This document shows, piece by piece, positions 6,228-7,271 of a stretch of DNA of 7,271 nt; position 1 is the stretch's first letter, and each line of letters opens with the position of its first letter. The notes beneath the pieces were generated by a model that saw only the letters and a program-made list of their open reading frames with translations, was not told the origin of the DNA and made no database searches. Location of the stretch: contig DAOVBF010000063.1 in the NCBI GenBank assembly GCA_030673955.1, positions 1 to 7,271 of the forward strand, given 5' to 3'. The stretch comes from Deltaproteobacteria bacterium (GTDB lineage: Bacteria; Myxococcota_A; UBA9160; SZUA-336). The translations under genes and the position numbers were made by a program.

Positions 6228-6291
6228 CTGGCCGACTCCAGCGGAACCTCTCGCCTAAGCCCCTCCGTCTGTGCAGTCGATACGAGGGGGG

Positions 6292-7271
6292 ATGCCCGAG
6301 TCGAAGCCCGACCTGTCCCCCCTCGGGGGCCGCTACACCCGCACGCAGGGGCGCGTCCACCTGACCGGGCTGCAGGCGCTCGTGCGCCTGCCCCTGGACC
6401 AGCTGCGCCGGGATCGCGCCGCCGGCCAGCGGGTCGGGGCCCTCATCTCGGGCTACCCCGGCTCCCCCCTGGCGAGCCTCGATCAGGAGCTCGAGCGCGC
6501 GGAGGCCCTGCTGCGGGCGGAGGGCGCACGCTTCGTGCCCGGTTTGAACGAGGAGCTCGCCGCGGGCACGATCGCGGGGACCCAGCTCATCGACCTCTTC
6601 CCGCACTCGCGCTACGACGGCGTGGTCGGCATCTGGTACGGCAAGGCCCCGGGGCTCAACCGCTCGCTGGACGTCCTGCGTCACGCCAACTTTGTCGGGA
6701 CGGCACGTTTCGGTGGGGCGCTCGCGGTGGTGGGCGACGATCCCTACTGCAAGAGCTCGTCGCTCCCCAGCCACAGCGAGCACGCCTTCGCGCACGCGCT
6801 GATCCCGCTGCTCGCACCCGCTGACGCGGGCGATGTGCTCGCGCTGGGACTCCACGGCTTCGCCCTCTCGCGCTACGCGGGCGTCTGGGTCGGCCTCAAG
6901 ATGGCCGCCGACGTGGCGGACGGCGGCGCGGTCCTGGACCTGTCGCCCGAGCCCCGGACCGTCCAGCTTCCCAAGTTCCAGGTGCGCGGACGCAGCTTCC
7001 AGAAACACGTCGATCCCCGTCTCCTGCCGCCGTACGTCAACCGAATCGAGGAGCAGATCCTCTACGAGCGGCTCGAGGCGGTCCGCCGCTACGCCTTCGA
7101 GAACGATCTCAACCCGATCTCCCACCAGCACCCGCACGACCGCATCGGCCTGGTGGCAAGCGGCCGCCTCTACCGCGAGCTCGAATCCGCGCTCGATCTG
7201 CTCGGATTAGACGGGCCCAAGCTCAACGCGCTCGGCATCCGGCTGCTCAAGATGGACATGCTCTACCCGAT
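6292..7271 (+). CDS. Indolepyruvate ferredoxin oxidoreductase family protein, N-terminal part (3' partial)
   Basis: The first 326 residues of a 2-oxoacid:ferredoxin oxidoreductase of the fused indolepyruvate type are present. Full-length proteins are around 1,150 residues, so about 70% lies beyond the window, including the TPP-pyrophosphate and gamma domains. The PYR-like N-terminal domain is clear: LTGLQALVRLPLDQLRRDRA (24-43), SGYPGSPL (53-60), a NEELAAGTIAGTQ block (86-98) with the likely TPP-activating Glu, YDGVVGIWYGKAPGLNRSLD (108-127), HANFVGTARFGGALAVVGDD (131-150), KSSSLPSHSEHAF (154-166) and LHGFALSRYAG (187-197). The enzyme oxidatively decarboxylates aryl or branched 2-oxoacids to acyl-CoA with ferredoxin. 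The start at 6292 has GAGGGGGG immediately upstream; an in-frame TAA at 6256 leaves only a GTG at 6271 as an alternative. The gene is divergent from the DUF35/Ltp operon, and a shared operator may link them. The real 2-oxoacid substrate is unknown. Confidence 0.9.
   Translation, partial: MPESKPDLSPLGGRYTRTQGRVHLTGLQALVRLPLDQLRRDRAAGQRVGALISGYPGSPLASLDQELERAEALLRAEGARFVPGLNEELAAGTIAGTQLIDLFPHSRYDGVVGIWYGKAPGLNRSLDVLRHANFVGTARFGGALAVVGDDPYCKSSSLPSHSEHAFAHALIPLLAPADAGDVLALGLHGFALSRYAGVWVGLKMAADVADGGAVLDLSPEPRTVQLPKFQVRGRSFQKHVDPRLLPPYVNRIEEQILYERLEAVRRYAFENDLNPISHQHPHDRIGLVASGRLYRELESALDLLGLDGPKLNALGIRLLKMDMLYP

Noticed and set aside
6213..6241. Sigma-70 promoter starting with TTGAAA at 6213
   Set aside because: No acceptable -10 hexamer lies 16-18 bp downstream (the region reads ccgactccag), so only the operator palindrome is reported.
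6213..6824. 203-codon plus-strand frame overlapping the oxidoreductase gene
   Set aside because: It has Pro/Arg/Gly-rich shadow composition. The neighbouring frame starting at 6292 shows the true conserved motifs.
6148..7137. Long N-terminal extension of the first DUF35 gene
   Set aside because: This stretch is antisense to the well-conserved oxidoreductase gene and crosses the intergenic operator. The ATG at 6147 has a strong Shine-Dalgarno sequence and begins the family homology.

Overview
The window is high-GC bacterial chromosome with long, tightly packed ORFs. It holds two unrelated blocks: the tail of an Rhs/YD-repeat polymorphic toxin, and a degradation locus with an acyl-CoA theme. 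There are no tRNA, rRNA, CRISPR or insertion-sequence signatures. The organism cannot be named. Rhs proteins, a fused indolepyruvate:ferredoxin-oxidoreductase-type protein and Ltp-type thiolases together fit a high-GC soil or marine bacterium, such as a proteobacterium, myxobacterium-like lineage or uncultured relative. That is inference only.

Layout, left to right. (1) 3-1307, + strand: the C-terminal part of an Rhs protein, with YD repeats, the Rhs core and a membrane-embedded variable tip; its 5' end lies outside the window. (2) 1359-1559, + strand: a 66-residue membrane protein with a good ribosome binding site, which is a candidate immunity partner. (3) 6147-1507, - strand: a five-gene apparent operon, read right to left. 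It encodes a DUF35 OB-fold protein without zinc ligands, a DUF35 protein with an intact four-cysteine zinc ribbon, an Ltp4-like thiolase-fold protein, an Ltp3-like thiolase-fold protein and a GPH/MelB-type MFS transporter. The first four genes are joined by overlaps of 1 and 8 nt and by a directly abutting stop/start, so they look translationally coupled and probably form one complex. (4) 6148-6291: a 144-bp divergent intergenic region with a perfect TGAAAC-AC-GTTTCA inverted repeat almost exactly midway between the two start codons. (5) 6292 to the window end, + strand: the N-terminal 326 residues of an indolepyruvate ferredoxin oxidoreductase family protein.

How the genes may work together (inference). 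Both thiolase-fold proteins lack the catalytic nucleophilic cysteine and occur with DUF35 partners. This is the pattern of the Ltp/ChsH2-type retro-aldolases that cleave tertiary beta-hydroxyacyl-CoAs in steroid side-chain catabolism, and of the Rv3521-Rv3523 (DUF35-ltp4-ltp3) cluster of Mycobacterium tuberculosis. The transporter could import the substrate. The operator-like palindrome fits the KstR consensus TnnAACnnGTTnnA and also the similar PsrA-type fatty-acid operator, so a TetR-family, acyl-CoA-responsive repressor could control both directions. The most interesting part of the window is this compact coupled module with two DUF35 subunits, only one of which keeps zinc ligands.
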